A program made the translations under genes and the position numbers. Below the pieces are notes generated by a model. That model did no database searches. It saw only the letters and a program-made list of their open reading frames with translations, and was not told the origin of the DNA. Positions 27,295 to 37,160 of a DNA stretch of 64,000 bases are shown here, piece by piece; the stretch's first letter is position 1, and each line of letters begins with the position of its first letter. Source of the DNA: Algoriphagus halophilus. GTDB lineage: Bacteria > Bacteroidota > Bacteroidia > Cytophagales > Cyclobacteriaceae. The stretch is from assembly GCF_900129785.1 (NCBI RefSeq), contig NZ_FSRC01000001.1, positions 930,001-994,000 of the forward strand, written 5' to 3'.

Positions 27295-27986
27295 GGATTA
27301 GTGGTTTGTTGACAAATTATTAAAAAAACTGCCTCAACATTGCACCATTGATGGAAAATTATCGATGTATCCTATAGCTACTTAAAAAGGTACGCTCGGT
27401 TTGATAAGAGAGATTAATAGTTTGAAGTCCAGAGCTGATGTGTTCACGATCAACATCACCGGTTCTGGCAAATCTTAATTAGGCAGATATTCGGGAGTGG
27501 AACTTGTATGGTCCAAGTTTGTAATGTAGCCATCCCTGGCCAGAGAATGCAGGAATGGAAAATGTCCAGCGTACGATGTTCTCATTTGCATACTGTCTAT
27601 TGTAATGGATTTCTATGTTAAATAATACCCCTCTTGCAGTGATTTTACAATGTCTTGTCCATGTTGGAGGTCTTGTAGGATCATAGACCCTTCAAGAAGT
27701 CCTTATGGTTCGACCGCAGCCTCAGCAAAGAGCATGGGATATCGGGTACCTCACTCCAATTTTGTTCAAAGTGGACCAAGTGTCAGGAAGATTAACGTGA
27801 AGGCTTCCCATGCCTTGACTTCTGGCACCATAGGCTTGGGTCAAATGGTCCGTTTGAGGAAAAGCTGTAGAACAAACAAAAACAGCGAAGCAACAAAAAA
27901 CAGCTTCTTCCTTTCTCAAAAACTTAAATGAACCATGAATTAAATAAAATTCATTTGCTTTGAAATGAGAACTAAATATTTTTTTA
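27295..27986. other. 692-base gap holding gene remnants
   Basis: Apart from the recognisable pseudogene N-terminus at 27722-27936, the gap contains a second minus-strand open stretch without start codon (27479-27691, 70 codons, containing WTFSIPAFSGQGWLHYKLGP) that I cannot assign. The remaining sequence near 27295-27470 has stops in all frames and should include the promoter of the protease gene. Confidence 0.5.
27722..27936 (-). pseudogene. Remnant of an outer-membrane PorV/PorQ-like protein gene
   Basis: On the minus strand an ATG at 27936 (MVHLSF) runs into a stop after six codons. In the next frame a signal-peptide-like stretch (AVFCCFAVFVCSTAFPQ) is followed by QAYGARSQGMGSLHVNLPDTWSTLNKIG split across the line. 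That is the classic mature N-terminus of Bacteroidota outer-membrane barrel proteins (GARxxGMG, then a D-x-W-S-x-x-N pattern). Homology stops after about 45 residues and the frame ends at a TGA. A one-base loss in the T-run near 27920 and loss of the rest of the gene explain this best. Confidence 0.6.
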
Positions 27987-29447
27987 TTAGAAAGGTGTTT
28001 TAAAGTTGAAGAAAAAGTTGCCTCCCCCAGTGTTGTTTAGGGAATATTCAAACCTTAATACCGCATCGTAAAAACCAACTAAATCAATGCCGAGTCCATA
28101 CCCAAAGAGGTATTTGTTAGTCAGTCGAGCATTAGCAGGAATTTCATTTCTATCTTTTACAAAGCCATGGTCAAAGTTTGCACTGAGGTATAACCTGACC
28201 GGAATGGTACTGAATTGGTCAAGAGGAACAGTTCTAGATATGTCGAAATCATAGTCAAAAAACTTCCATCTAAAGCTGTTTTTGTGAACATACAACTGTT
28301 GGCCCTCTATGACATTTAATTCATATCCTCTAATGAAGTTTGGATTATATCCTATACCTCTAACCAAGGTATAGGGTTGGTTTTCACTAAGAAACCAGTT
28401 GGCTGTTAATCCAGTGTTAAAATGGAATTTATCGTTGATTTTGAAATACTTATTGGCAGTAAGATTTACCTCTATCTCATCTAGTTCTTTGGTATAGAAG
28501 ACTCCATATTTCGTAGCTGAAAGGACAAGTAATTCTCCATCTGTAGCATAGGCTACATTATCCCTTCGATCATGACGGAATGTATAAGTCAGGTATAAAT
28601 AGCGTAAGGTATTGGAGCCATGCTGGAAGTAATTGGGGTTTTCTTCCAGAACTGATGGGTTTATCCAAGTATGATTGAATGCGAGGGTTACAAAATGGAA
28701 ATTGTAAAAACTCCTTCGGTAGGTATACCTGATTGCGGCAGCAATATTTTTTCTTAAAACATTTTCTTCTGGGGAGGTATAAAAAACCTGTCGGTTGTTT
28801 TCAGATTTAATAGCAAGGGTTTTATTGTTGTAAAAGGTGAATTGAGCAGCCAATCCATGCTTTTGTTTTTTGTCTATATAAGGTTTGCTGTATTGAATAT
28901 CCAATGCTTTTGTAAACCCTAACTGGCCAGCAAACTTCAATTTTTCATTTCTTCCGGCCACATTATTATGGCTCAATCTCATTCCAAAGTTTACTCTGGA
29001 AAAATCTCTACCTTGGTTGGTCCACCATTCTGCAAAGTTTCTGTCTGCCAACTGGAAAATAATGGAAGGAAGAATGTACCACCTTTCTTTGACAGTGATG
29101 ACCACTTCCGCTTCATCTTCTCCAGTTAAAAGTGGCGTGATTTCCACCTCGGTAAATAAGCGAAGGTTATAGATCTTTTTTTGATCTGCCTGGATAATTT
29201 CTATAAATGTATCCCAATCGTAGTAATAGTCTGTGGTGAAGTCCAGCTCCCGAAGGATGATACTCTTTTTGGTTTTTTCATTCCCAATGATAAAGATATT
29301 GTTCACCTTCACTTTTTCCGGAGTTCCTGTATTAGCCGGACTAAATGAGGTGTCTACCTGCGCATAGACACTTTCAGGTCCTAAACCGAAGCTTAGAATC
29401 AGTGTAACTAGCACTACAGGAATGAAATTTATGATCTTATTGGGCAA
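27987..29447 (-). CDS. Omp85/BamA-TamA superfamily outer-membrane protein
   Basis: A 486-residue outer-membrane protein with a signal peptide (cleavage after VYA, residue 29). A single POTRA-like domain follows (VNNIFIIGNEKTKKSIILREL, through VVITVKERWYILP). The rest is a predicted beta barrel of alternating strands ending in FFFNFKTPF, with the RGYE motif near residue 365 typical of loop 6 in the Omp85 family. BamA has five POTRAs, so this is a short, specialised relative rather than BamA. The start is TTG: no ATG or GTG occurs between the upstream in-frame TAG and the signal peptide. Confidence 0.87.
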   Translation of the reverse strand: MPNKIINFIPVVLVTLILSFGLGPESVYAQVDTSFSPANTGTPEKVKVNNIFIIGNEKTKKSIILRELDFTTDYYYDWDTFIEIIQADQKKIYNLRLFTEVEITPLLTGEDEAEVVITVKERWYILPSIIFQLADRNFAEWWTNQGRDFSRVNFGMRLSHNNVAGRNEKLKFAGQLGFTKALDIQYSKPYIDKKQKHGLAAQFTFYNNKTLAIKSENNRQVFYTSPEENVLRKNIAAAIRYTYRRSFYNFHFVTLAFNHTWINPSVLEENPNYFQHGSNTLRYLYLTYTFRHDRRDNVAYATDGELLVLSATKYGVFYTKELDEIEVNLTANKYFKINDKFHFNTGLTANWFLSENQPYTLVRGIGYNPNFIRGYELNVIEGQQLYVHKNSFRWKFFDYDFDISRTVPLDQFSTIPVRLYLSANFDHGFVKDRNEIPANARLTNKYLFGYGLGIDLVGFYDAVLRFEYSLNNTGGGNFFFNFKTPF

Positions 29448-29504
29448 GAGGGAATTCAGATTGAGTAATTTTGGTTTAGTAATTAAATCCTACTGAGTTT
29501 TCAG

Positions 29505-29732
29505 ATGACGTTCAGATTATTAATTCGAAAGATAGCCATATTTCCCGTTTTGGTATACCAATACACAATATCTCCGTTGTTTCCTTCAAGTTGTCGTTAT
29601 ACCCCTACTTGTAGTCAATATACCAAAGAAGCAATTCTTAAATACGGGATCTTCAAGGGAGGTTGGCTTGGATTGAAGAGAATTGCAAGTTGTAATCCCT
29701 GGGGAGGTCACGGGCATGATCCTGTTCCTTAA
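29505..29732 (+). CDS. yidD: Membrane protein insertion efficiency factor YidD
   Basis: A 75-residue protein of the YidD family that assists YidC-dependent membrane insertion. The signature [21 protein letters not shown] and the C-terminal [23 protein letters not shown] match throughout, and length is normal. It overlaps the convergent lgt gene by four bases. The usual neighbours rnpA, rpmH and yidC are not present. Confidence 0.96.
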   Translation: MTFRLLIRKIAIFPVLVYQYTISPLFPSSCRYTPTCSQYTKEAILKYGIFKGGWLGLKRIASCNPWGGHGHDPVP

Positions 29733-30832
29733 TTTTTTTCAGGTTTGATTCCATTACTTAGGGCACGTACTACAAGTATGATTCCTATAATTACTAAAGG
29801 TATACTTAGGATTTGCCCCATATTTAGCGCCATATTTTCCTCGAAGTCTACCTGAACTGCTTTGAAATATTCCCAAACAAAGCGCATTCCAAATACGGCA
29901 ATCAGAAATAATCCTAGCAGAAGTCCATCCGGTAACCTGGATTTATACTTGTTCCATAATCCCAACAAAATCAAAAAGATGAGGAAGTAGGAAATGGATT
30001 CGTAAATCTGCGTCGGATGTTTTGTTCTGCCATAGGTTTTTACTGTCGCCAAATAATATTCTCCTTTATCAGAAATAGTCAGGTCCAGTGGACTTTCTTC
30101 GGGTTCTGCTAAATACTCTTGAGAGGACTTAAATTGGGTCAAAACATACTTTAAATCCCTTCTTAAAGTGGATTCTAAATCTGTTAGGCTATATCCTCCT
30201 TTATTGATTTCTATATCAAAATTAACGGGGACTATCCCATTATTTTGAAGTTCAGATTCACGATCTGTAGGCTTATAGGCCTCGATGGATTCAATGGGAA
30301 CTCGCATGGTCCCCATGATGTCTTTGGTATCCCAAGCATATACAAAACCATAATCCGTTCCTGTGTCTTTACCGCCGATTTCGGAGTTCATCAAGTTTCC
30401 AAAACGAATCAATGCTCCAGTCATGGCTGTAACAATAACAATCCTGTCAACTACCCAAAGGTAACTTTGACCTGGAGTCCTTTTGGCGTATAACCAAAGG
30501 GCAAATAAGATGGCAATAGCAGCGCCATGACTGGCAAGGCCACCTTCCCAAACTTTAAGGATTTCAATGGGATTGCTGAGGTATTTTTCTGGCTCATAAA
30601 ACAGGACATGTCCCAGTCTAGCTCCAATGATGGTTGCCAACACCATATAGATGGTAAGCTTGTCCACCAACAATTCATTTTGACCTTCTTTCTTGAAAAA
30701 GTAGACCATAAACTGTTGAGATATAATAAAGCCTAAGGCAAATAATAAACTGTACCATCTGAGCCTTTCAAATCCTGAGAAAACAGCAGGGTTCGGGTCC
30801 CAAACGACATAATTCAGCAATGATTCAATCAT
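29729..30832 (-). CDS. lgt: Prolipoprotein diacylglyceryl transferase
   Basis: A 367-residue inner-membrane enzyme that transfers diacylglycerol to the lipobox cysteine. Conserved motifs: [52 protein letters not shown] and [13 protein letters not shown]. About 80 extra residues (roughly 150-240) separate the NSEIGG and HPTQ motifs, making it longer than the usual 260-300 residues. It is immediately downstream of nadE (2 bases). It would process the several lipoproteins encoded in this window. Confidence 0.95.
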   Translation of the reverse strand: MIESLLNYVVWDPNPAVFSGFERLRWYSLLFALGFIISQQFMVYFFKKEGQNELLVDKLTIYMVLATIIGARLGHVLFYEPEKYLSNPIEILKVWEGGLASHGAAIAILFALWLYAKRTPGQSYLWVVDRIVIVTAMTGALIRFGNLMNSEIGGKDTGTDYGFVYAWDTKDIMGTMRVPIESIEAYKPTDRESELQNNGIVPVNFDIEINKGGYSLTDLESTLRRDLKYVLTQFKSSQEYLAEPEESPLDLTISDKGEYYLATVKTYGRTKHPTQIYESISYFLIFLILLGLWNKYKSRLPDGLLLGLFLIAVFGMRFVWEYFKAVQVDFEENMALNMGQILSIPLVIIGIILVVRALSNGIKPEKN

Positions 30833-30834
30833 AT

Positions 30835-32673
30835 TTAAAGTTGATCTAATTGTTCAAGTTCTTCGGCAAATCCTCCAGATAAAATTGGGAAACGATACCA
30901 GGTTTTTGGGTCCACATTGAATTCGTCCAAATGAAAAGAAGGAGCCAAACGTTCCCTTTTCCATTGGTTTCTTGACCACAGTCTAAAGAATTTTTTGATA
31001 TAATCCTTCAAAACGCTGCTTTCAAGTTGAAGTTCTTCATGAAGTATTAAAAAAATGTCCATTGGAGATCGTTTGTCCCGAATGGCCAATTTTTCTATTT
31101 CCACAATGACGGCATAGGGCATCAAATCTTTTTCATCCGTCTGTGTTCTTTCCAAAGGCCTAAGTTCGGCCGTCGGTTGAAGGGAATTGACCAGCTGCAA
31201 ACCTGGCTGTTTTAAGTTTTTTTCAGCCCAATTGAGCCAATGCAAAATGAAATATTTGTCAACCGCTGCGATAGGAGAGATACTTCCACTGGTATCCCCA
31301 TCCATGGTGGCATACCCTACATCACCTTCACTTCGGTTGGAAGTAGAAAGCAACAGTGAATTCTTAATATTTGCCAGCATCCAGATAATAGGGGACCTAG
31401 ATCTAGCTTGAATATTTTGTAAAGTGATATCATCCTGCTCCCAAGTCAGTGGTCTTCCGATGGCTTCCTCTATTTTCTTGGTATAGGAGAATACCTCCTC
31501 GTCGATGCTCCAATGGTAAAACTTTGCCCCAATGCTTTCTGCCAATGTTTTGGCACTTTGAAAGGTATCATTCGAAGAGTTTTTGGTGCCTTGGTATGCA
31601 GTAGTCAATAATTCACCAACCAAAAATTTGTCGGCATTTTCCTCTTTTGGAGGAAGTGGTAAATTTAATTTGTTGCAAAAAAGAACGATACCTAAATCCT
31701 GTATCCCTCGTTTGACCATTTCAGAAACCAGAATAGCAATGGTAGATGAATCTGCTCCTCCACTTAAAGAAAGTACAAACCCTTTACTTTTGCTTTTTCG
31801 GAGGTAGTCAAATAATGCAAGAGAAGCGGCTTGAACAAATTCTTTTTCTTTTTCTAAAATGGGAGCGATGTCCTGTTTTTTGGGCTCTAGGTAAAAACTT
31901 TTTACCTGAAAATCCTGAAAGGATAAGAGTTGATTTCTACCTAGGATTTCACCTGATTTGCCCAACATCATCTCACCATCGAAAATCATTCTTCCTGCCT
32001 CATTTCCAAGCAGGTTTGCATAACAGTAATAGCAGTCAAAGATTTTGCTACTCTCTTGAATTAATTGGTAGCGTTCACGGGTTTTACCCATGGCAAAATG
32101 GCTGGCACTTGGGTTAAATATTAAATCAACATTTCTTTCGGCTAATCTATACCCTGGGCGCATAGTTCCTCTCCAGGCATCTTCACAGATTTCGAATCCA
32201 TATTTTATTCCTTTATGCTCAAAAATCTGATCTCCTAGAGGGTAATTTTCACCTTGAAACTCAAAATCAATCACCTCATTTGCTTGCCAGGGAGTGAACC
32301 ATCTGAATTCGTAATGTACTCCGTCAATGGCAAGGTATTGTTTGGCTACAAAGCCCTTTAATATTGCATTTTCTATGACCGCCACACAATTGTAGACGTT
32401 CTCCTGAATTCGGATAGGTAAACCTACTGCTACGGTGATATCGGTACATTCAGGGATTAATAATTCCAGTTGTTTTAGCGCTTTTTGGGGAAACCAATAG
32501 CTTAAAAACAAATCTTCACTACCATAGCCAGTGATAGCCAATTCAGGTAAGCAAAGAATTTCTGCTTTTTCAGATTTTGCTTCTTTTACTGCACGAATAA
32601 TTCTGTCCAGATTACCTTTCCAATCCAAAGGGGTTTGATTGACGGTACCAGAAGCAATTTTTATGGGGGACAT
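30835..32673 (-). CDS. nadE: Glutamine-dependent NAD+ synthetase
   Basis: A 612-residue two-domain enzyme converting deamido-NAD+ to NAD+ with ammonia from glutamine. The N-terminal nitrilase-type glutaminase has Glu44 (LPELAITGYG) and the nucleophile Cys163 (FEICEDAWRG). The C-terminal synthetase has the pyrophosphate loop SGGADSS beginning at Ser304 and SNRSEGDVGYATMDGDTSG. This is the fused form that does not need free ammonia. It sits upstream of lgt with nearly no gap. Confidence 0.97.
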   Translation of the reverse strand: MSPIKIASGTVNQTPLDWKGNLDRIIRAVKEAKSEKAEILCLPELAITGYGSEDLFLSYWFPQKALKQLELLIPECTDITVAVGLPIRIQENVYNCVAVIENAILKGFVAKQYLAIDGVHYEFRWFTPWQANEVIDFEFQGENYPLGDQIFEHKGIKYGFEICEDAWRGTMRPGYRLAERNVDLIFNPSASHFAMGKTRERYQLIQESSKIFDCYYCYANLLGNEAGRMIFDGEMMLGKSGEILGRNQLLSFQDFQVKSFYLEPKKQDIAPILEKEKEFVQAASLALFDYLRKSKSKGFVLSLSGGADSSTIAILVSEMVKRGIQDLGIVLFCNKLNLPLPPKEENADKFLVGELLTTAYQGTKNSSNDTFQSAKTLAESIGAKFYHWSIDEEVFSYTKKIEEAIGRPLTWEQDDITLQNIQARSRSPIIWMLANIKNSLLLSTSNRSEGDVGYATMDGDTSGSISPIAAVDKYFILHWLNWAEKNLKQPGLQLVNSLQPTAELRPLERTQTDEKDLMPYAVIVEIEKLAIRDKRSPMDIFLILHEELQLESSVLKDYIKKFFRLWSRNQWKRERLAPSFHLDEFNVDPKTWYRFPILSGGFAEELEQLDQL

Positions 32674-32704
32674 GGTAGATTAGAATTGAAAATGAAATTT
32701 ACTT

Positions 32705-33445
32705 CTAATAAGTAATATTAAGCGAGTCACAAGCATTTTTTGAAGCTTCCTGTTCTGCTTTTTTCTTGGTACTTCCTTTACCTTGGGCTACTTCTTCTCC
32801 ATCCACCTCTAGTGCAACGATGAATTCTTTGAATCGCTGGTTCCCATGTACATGAAGTACCTTGTATTCGATTGCCTTATTTTCTTTTTGGGACCATTCG
32901 ATGATTTTACTTTTATAATTGGTGACTGTAGCGATCATTCCCTCCAGGTCAAAATGGAGTAAAATCCTTTTTAGGATAAATTTCTTGGTAAAATGATAAC
33001 CCTTGTCCAAGAAAACTGCACCCAGGAGGGCTTCTAAAACATCTCCGTAGAGGGATTTATTTCCAATGAACGTGCGGTCCCCAATTTCCAGATTGAGTAC
33101 TTTTTTTAATCCAATTTTTATTCCGGTAGAATTTAATGATTCTCGGTTAACAAGTTTGGAACGTGTTTCAGTCAAAAAGCCTTCGTCTCTGTAGGGATAT
33201 TTTTGGAATAAATATTCTGCTACGACTGCTCCTAAAATGGCATCGCCCAAATATTCAAGTCTCTCATTGGAGATTTTGAATCCTTTTTGGGTTTCTTCTG
33301 CCAGTCCGGAAGGAGTTAAGGCCAGTTTATACAGCGCAATGTTAAAAGGCCTGCTGCCCAACATCACTTTGATGGAGGCAGCAAGCCTTTTATCTTTTTT
33401 GCTAAAGAAGAGAGTGTTGATTCCGAGTCTCTGAAGGATTTTCAA
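32705..33445 (-). CDS. rnc: Ribonuclease III
   Basis: A double-strand-specific RNase for rRNA and mRNA processing. The catalytic signature ERLEYLGDAILGAVVAEYLF lies in the N-terminal domain, and a C-terminal double-stranded-RNA-binding domain (VALEVDGEEVAQGKGSTKKKAEQEA) closes the protein. I prefer the TTG at 33445 (MKILQRLGINTLFF), seven bases after the fabF stop, giving 246 residues. Another TTG at 33502 would overlap fabF by 50 bases. It is the third gene of an acpP-fabF-rnc operon. Confidence 0.93.
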   Translation of the reverse strand: MKILQRLGINTLFFSKKDKRLAASIKVMLGSRPFNIALYKLALTPSGLAEETQKGFKISNERLEYLGDAILGAVVAEYLFQKYPYRDEGFLTETRSKLVNRESLNSTGIKIGLKKVLNLEIGDRTFIGNKSLYGDVLEALLGAVFLDKGYHFTKKFILKRILLHFDLEGMIATVTNYKSKIIEWSQKENKAIEYKVLHVHGNQRFKEFIVALEVDGEEVAQGKGSTKKKAEQEASKNACDSLNITY

Positions 33446-33452
33446 ATTCGGT

Positions 33453-34703
33453 TCAATTATATTTTTTGAAAATGACAGAACAGTTATGACCGCCAAATCC
33501 AAAGGTGTTGCTCAACGCGTAATTTATTTCTCTCTTTTGGGCTTTATTGAAAGTTAAATTCAATCCTGGATCAAAACTCTCATCATCCGTAAAGTGATTG
33601 ATCGTAGGAGGAACTATACCATTTCTTATTGCAAGGATCGATGCGATTGCTTCAATAGCTCCTGCAGCACCTAGCAAATGCCCTGTCATAGATTTTGTAC
33701 TGCTGATATTAAGTTTGTAAGCATGATCACCAAAAACAGTTCCTATTGCTTTGGTTTCACCTACATCACCTAATGGAGTAGAGGTTCCATGCACATTGAT
33801 ATAATCAATGGCTTCAGGCTCTAAGCCAGCATCTTCAAGGGCCATTTTCATAACCGAACTAGCACCTAATCCTTCTGGATGTGGAGCAGTGATATGGTAT
33901 GCGTCAGCAGACATACCTCCACCTACTAACTCAGCGTAGATTTTGGCCCCTCTTGCTTTGGCATGTTCGTATTCTTCTAAGATTAAGGCTCCAGCTCCTT
34001 CACCTAATACAAATCCATCTCTGTCCTTGTCAAAAGGTCTGGATGCTGTCTCAGGAGAGTCATTTCTTTGTGAAAGTGCTTTCATTGCGTTAAACCCACC
34101 GATTCCGGCTTCAGTTACCGCAGCTTCAGATCCTCCACTGATAAAAATGTCAGCTTTGCCTAATCGAATGTAATTAAATGCATCAATAAGCGCATTTGTT
34201 GCAGATGCACAAGCAGATACGGTTACAAAGTTTGGTCCTCTGAAACCATATTTAATGGAAATAAATCCTGCGCTGATATCTGCAATCATCTTCGGAATAA
34301 AGAATGGATTGAAGCGGGGAGTACCATCACCTTTGGCAAAATCCGTCACTTCATCTTGAAATGTCTTTAATCCTCCGATCCCTGAACCCCAAATTACACC
34401 AGCACGAGATTTATCTATGGAATCTAAATCGAAACCTGCATCATTCATGGCCTCTTCTACAGAGATCATTGCGTACTGTGTGAAAGGATCCATCTTTCGG
34501 GCCTCTTTTCTGTCAATGAACTGTTCGAGATCAAGATTTTTGACTTCGCAGGCAAATTGAGTTTTGAATAGAGAGGCGTCGAATCTGGTGATCGGTGCAG
34601 CACCGCTCACCCCATTAACCAATCCGGTCCAGAATTCTTCTGCCGTATTGCCTATTGGGGTGAGGGCACCAATACCTGTTACAACAACTCTTTTTAAATT
34701 CAT
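33453..34703 (-). CDS. fabF: Beta-ketoacyl-ACP synthase II
   Basis: A 416-residue thiolase-fold condensing enzyme of fatty acid elongation. The active-site Cys is in VSACASATNALIDA, with histidines in NVHGTSTPLGD and KSMTGHLLGAAG, and the C-terminal NTFGFGGHNCSVIF. Length is standard. The acyl carrier protein gene is 19 bases upstream, the usual arrangement. Confidence 0.97.
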   Translation of the reverse strand: MNLKRVVVTGIGALTPIGNTAEEFWTGLVNGVSGAAPITRFDASLFKTQFACEVKNLDLEQFIDRKEARKMDPFTQYAMISVEEAMNDAGFDLDSIDKSRAGVIWGSGIGGLKTFQDEVTDFAKGDGTPRFNPFFIPKMIADISAGFISIKYGFRGPNFVTVSACASATNALIDAFNYIRLGKADIFISGGSEAAVTEAGIGGFNAMKALSQRNDSPETASRPFDKDRDGFVLGEGAGALILEEYEHAKARGAKIYAELVGGGMSADAYHITAPHPEGLGASSVMKMALEDAGLEPEAIDYINVHGTSTPLGDVGETKAIGTVFGDHAYKLNISSTKSMTGHLLGAAGAIEAIASILAIRNGIVPPTINHFTDDESFDPGLNLTFNKAQKREINYALSNTFGFGGHNCSVIFKKYN

Positions 34704-34722
34704 AAAATGAATTTATGGGTTA

Positions 34723-34959
34723 TTATTTAACGTTAGCCTCAAGATAGGTAACTGCCTGTCCCACCGTACCGATTTGCTCAGCTTGATCATCAGGAATCGA
34801 GATATTGAATTCTTTTTCGAACTCCATGATCAATTCTACGGTGTCCAGAGAATCAGCTCCTAGGTCATTGGTGAAGCTTGCTTCTAAAGTCACTTCAGAC
34901 TCTTCTACGCCAAGTTTGTCAACAATGATGGCTTTTACTTTTTGTGCAATTTCAGACAT
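34723..34959 (-). CDS. acpP: Acyl carrier protein
   Basis: A 78-residue acidic four-helix protein carrying the phosphopantetheine on Ser37 ([11 protein letters not shown]). It delivers acyl intermediates to the adjacent FabF. It is the first gene of the acpP-fabF-rnc operon. Confidence 0.98.
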   Translation of the reverse strand: MSEIAQKVKAIIVDKLGVEESEVTLEASFTNDLGADSLDTVELIMEFEKEFNISIPDDQAEQIGTVGQAVTYLEANVK

Positions 34960-34989
34960 TTTGTGATCAGTTTAGTTAATAACACTTCG

Positions 34990-35021
34990 CAAAGAAATAT
35001 ATTTAATACCTAATTGGCAAA
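34990..35021 (-). promoter_or_regulatory. Candidate promoter of acpP-fabF-rnc
   Basis: On the minus strand, a -33 TTTG (35021-35018) is followed after 20 bases by TTTCTTTG (34997-34990), one base from the TAnnTTTG consensus. The start point would be roughly 25-30 bases before the acpP ATG. Confidence 0.35.
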
Positions 35022-35081
35022 GAAAAGATCCAAGTAAATTTTATTATAAATGACTCTTCTGTTAGGTTGCGTTTAAATTTT

Positions 35082-35089
35082 TAACTTTG
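35082..35089 (+). promoter_or_regulatory. -7 box TAACTTTG of the IPExxxVDY-pyk operon
   Basis: A match to TAnnTTTG located 22 bases before the ATG, with a near -33 element TTCTG (35057-35061) at 20 bases spacing. It is the best promoter candidate in the window. Confidence 0.45.
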
Positions 35090-35111
35090 TCTCCATCTAT
35101 TTTCTTCCTAA

Positions 35112-35540
35112 ATGAAGAAGGCAAAATTACTAATTGAACATACATATGATTTTGAGCTTCTTGGCCTACAGTCTCCTGTAAAAGACTATAAAATGGCCTG
35201 GCTGATCAATCGTGACCTAGATTTAAACTTGGTCCGGAAAGAAGATCTAGAATTAGAGTTTCTTACCGCTCCGAGTCTGAAAATATCACAATATTTCCTT
35301 TCTTTACCACATGGTTACATCCAGCTTTTGAAAAATAAGGCTTTAAATAATGAGCATCAAGTCACCTATCTTATTCCAGAGCTTCGATTTATGGATTATT
35401 TCCTTTTGGTACAAGATGATACCTTTCAGACGAGTATTCATACATTTGTAGATCAATTGGCTAAAAATTCATTTGTTCAAAACGTTGTCAAACTGGATAT
35501 TTCAAAATTAAAATCAAAAGAGAACCTGTTAACTTATTAA
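35112..35540 (+). CDS. IPExxxVDY family protein
   Basis: A 142-residue protein of a Bacteroidota family named after its conserved motif, here IPELRFMDYFLL near residue 88. Other visible features are the KKAKLLIEHTYDFELLG start and an otherwise soluble mixed alpha/beta composition. It lies 7 bases upstream of pyruvate kinase and shares its promoter. Biochemical function is unknown; the conserved link with pyk suggests a role near glycolysis. Confidence 0.88.
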   Translation: MKKAKLLIEHTYDFELLGLQSPVKDYKMAWLINRDLDLNLVRKEDLELEFLTAPSLKISQYFLSLPHGYIQLLKNKALNNEHQVTYLIPELRFMDYFLLVQDDTFQTSIHTFVDQLAKNSFVQNVVKLDISKLKSKENLLTY

Positions 35541-35547
35541 TATTCCA

Positions 35548-36978
35548 ATGAGCTATACTCAATTTAACAAGACCAAAATTCTTGCAACAATCGGCCCTGC
35601 ATCAAATAACTATGAGACTATTTCCAGTCTTGCTGCAGCTGGTGCGAATGTTTTTCGTCTAAATTTTTCTCATGGAAGCCACGAAATCCATAAAGAAGTA
35701 ATTGAAATTATTCGAAAAGTAAATAAAGAAAATAATTTGAACCTGGGTATCCTGCAGGATCTACAAGGGCCTAAAATCAGAGTAGGTGAAGTAGAAAACA
35801 ACGGAGTAGAAATCAAACCAGGAGAAAAAATAACGATTACCAATGATCCTGTAGTGGGTACGAGTACGTTGGTGAGTACCGTTTATCAAAATTTACCAAA
35901 CGATGTGGTTACTGGAGATAGAATTTTAATTGATGACGGTAACCTAGAAGTGGTGGTCAATGATACGGATGGTAAAAATGTAAACTGTACAGTGATCCAC
36001 GGCGGTATTTTGAAATCTAGAAAAGGAATTAACCTGCCAAACACCAAAGTAAGTGCGCCTTCCTTAACAGAGAAAGACATTGAAGATCTTCAGTTTGGTC
36101 TATCTCAAGAAGTGGATTGGATTGCTTTGTCTTTCGTTCGCTCTGCAGAAGATATTGACGATTTGAGAGAAAGAATTCAAGCTGCAGGAAAAGTTTGTAA
36201 AATCGTTGCAAAAATTGAAAAGCCTGAAGCGCTTGAAAATATTGATTCCATCATCGAAGCTACAGATGCAATCATGGTAGCAAGAGGGGATCTTGGAGTG
36301 GAAGTTCCAATGGAAATCGTTCCTCTTTGGCAAAAGAAAATTGTTGAGAAATGTAAATTGGCCTGCAAGCCAGTAATCATTGCTACCCAAATGATGGAGA
36401 GCATGATTGTGAACCCAAGACCTACAAGGGCTGAAACCAATGACGTCGCCAATGCAGTGCTGGATGGTGCTGATGCAGTGATGCTTTCTGCTGAGACTGC
36501 TTCTGGAAAATACCCAGTCAATGCAGTGAAGGCCATGAGTAGTATCATCGGATATCTCGAGGCAAATGCTGAGATCTACCATAACCTGTATAAGATTCCG
36601 GAGGATGATGAGACATTCCTAAGTAATAATTTAATTTTGATGGCTTCCAGACTTTCCCGTAATGTGAAAGCAAAAGCAATTGTGGGGATTACATCTTCTG
36701 GATTCACAGGATTCCGAATTGCTTCCCACAGACCATTAGCCAATATCTTTGTGTTCACTAGCAAAAAATCCCTGATCACCCAAATGTCTTTAGTATGGGG
36801 AGTAAGAGCTTATTATTACGACAAGGTCGTTTCTACGGATGCTACTTTTGAAGACATAGAAAATATTTTGAAAGAAGATGATCACGTGAATACTGATGAC
36901 ATCATCATCAATACGGCAAGTATGCCTTTGAAGGTGGAAGGTAGAACCAACATGTTGAAAATACACGTGGTGCGTTAA
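35548..36978 (+). CDS. pyk: Pyruvate kinase
   Basis: A 476-residue glycolytic enzyme making ATP and pyruvate from phosphoenolpyruvate. Motifs: TKILATIGPASNNYE, RLNFSHGSHEIH, QDLQGPKIRVG, the active-site block IVAKIEKPEALENIDSII, MVARGDLGVEVP, and ATQMMESMIVNPRPTRAE. The C-terminal allosteric domain is present. It follows the IPExxxVDY gene and is closed by an intrinsic terminator. Confidence 0.98.
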   Translation: MSYTQFNKTKILATIGPASNNYETISSLAAAGANVFRLNFSHGSHEIHKEVIEIIRKVNKENNLNLGILQDLQGPKIRVGEVENNGVEIKPGEKITITNDPVVGTSTLVSTVYQNLPNDVVTGDRILIDDGNLEVVVNDTDGKNVNCTVIHGGILKSRKGINLPNTKVSAPSLTEKDIEDLQFGLSQEVDWIALSFVRSAEDIDDLRERIQAAGKVCKIVAKIEKPEALENIDSIIEATDAIMVARGDLGVEVPMEIVPLWQKKIVEKCKLACKPVIIATQMMESMIVNPRPTRAETNDVANAVLDGADAVMLSAETASGKYPVNAVKAMSSIIGYLEANAEIYHNLYKIPEDDETFLSNNLILMASRLSRNVKAKAIVGITSSGFTGFRIASHRPLANIFVFTSKKSLITQMSLVWGVRAYYYDKVVSTDATFEDIENILKEDDHVNTDDIIINTASMPLKVEGRTNMLKIHVVR

Positions 36979-37000
36979 TCTAAATGAAATTATAATTCTT

Positions 37001-37028
37001 AAAGCCCTCCTTGTGAGGGCTTTTTTTG
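37001..37028 (+). terminator. Intrinsic terminator of pyk
   Basis: A nine-base stem AAAGCCCTC/GAGGGCTTT with a five-base loop followed by a run of T. Confidence 0.9.
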
Positions 37029-37160
37029 TCCATATTGAATCGCTTGCTTTCTAAAATTCAAATCTGATATTACACCATTCATCCCTTTAAGAATAAGAAA
37101 AGAGGTGGGTTTGAACTATCATTAATTGTAGCTGTATAGGTTCAAAAAGGAACATCCATA

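Noticed and set aside
27650..27931. 93-codon + strand frame in the 27.3-28.0 kb gap
   Set aside because: The opposite strand holds the recognisable signal peptide and GARSQGMG motif of a decayed gene, so this frame is its mirror.
36100..36582. 160- and 123-codon minus-strand frames opposite pyruvate kinase
   Set aside because: They lie entirely over conserved pyruvate kinase motifs and show Cys/His/Ser-rich shadow composition.
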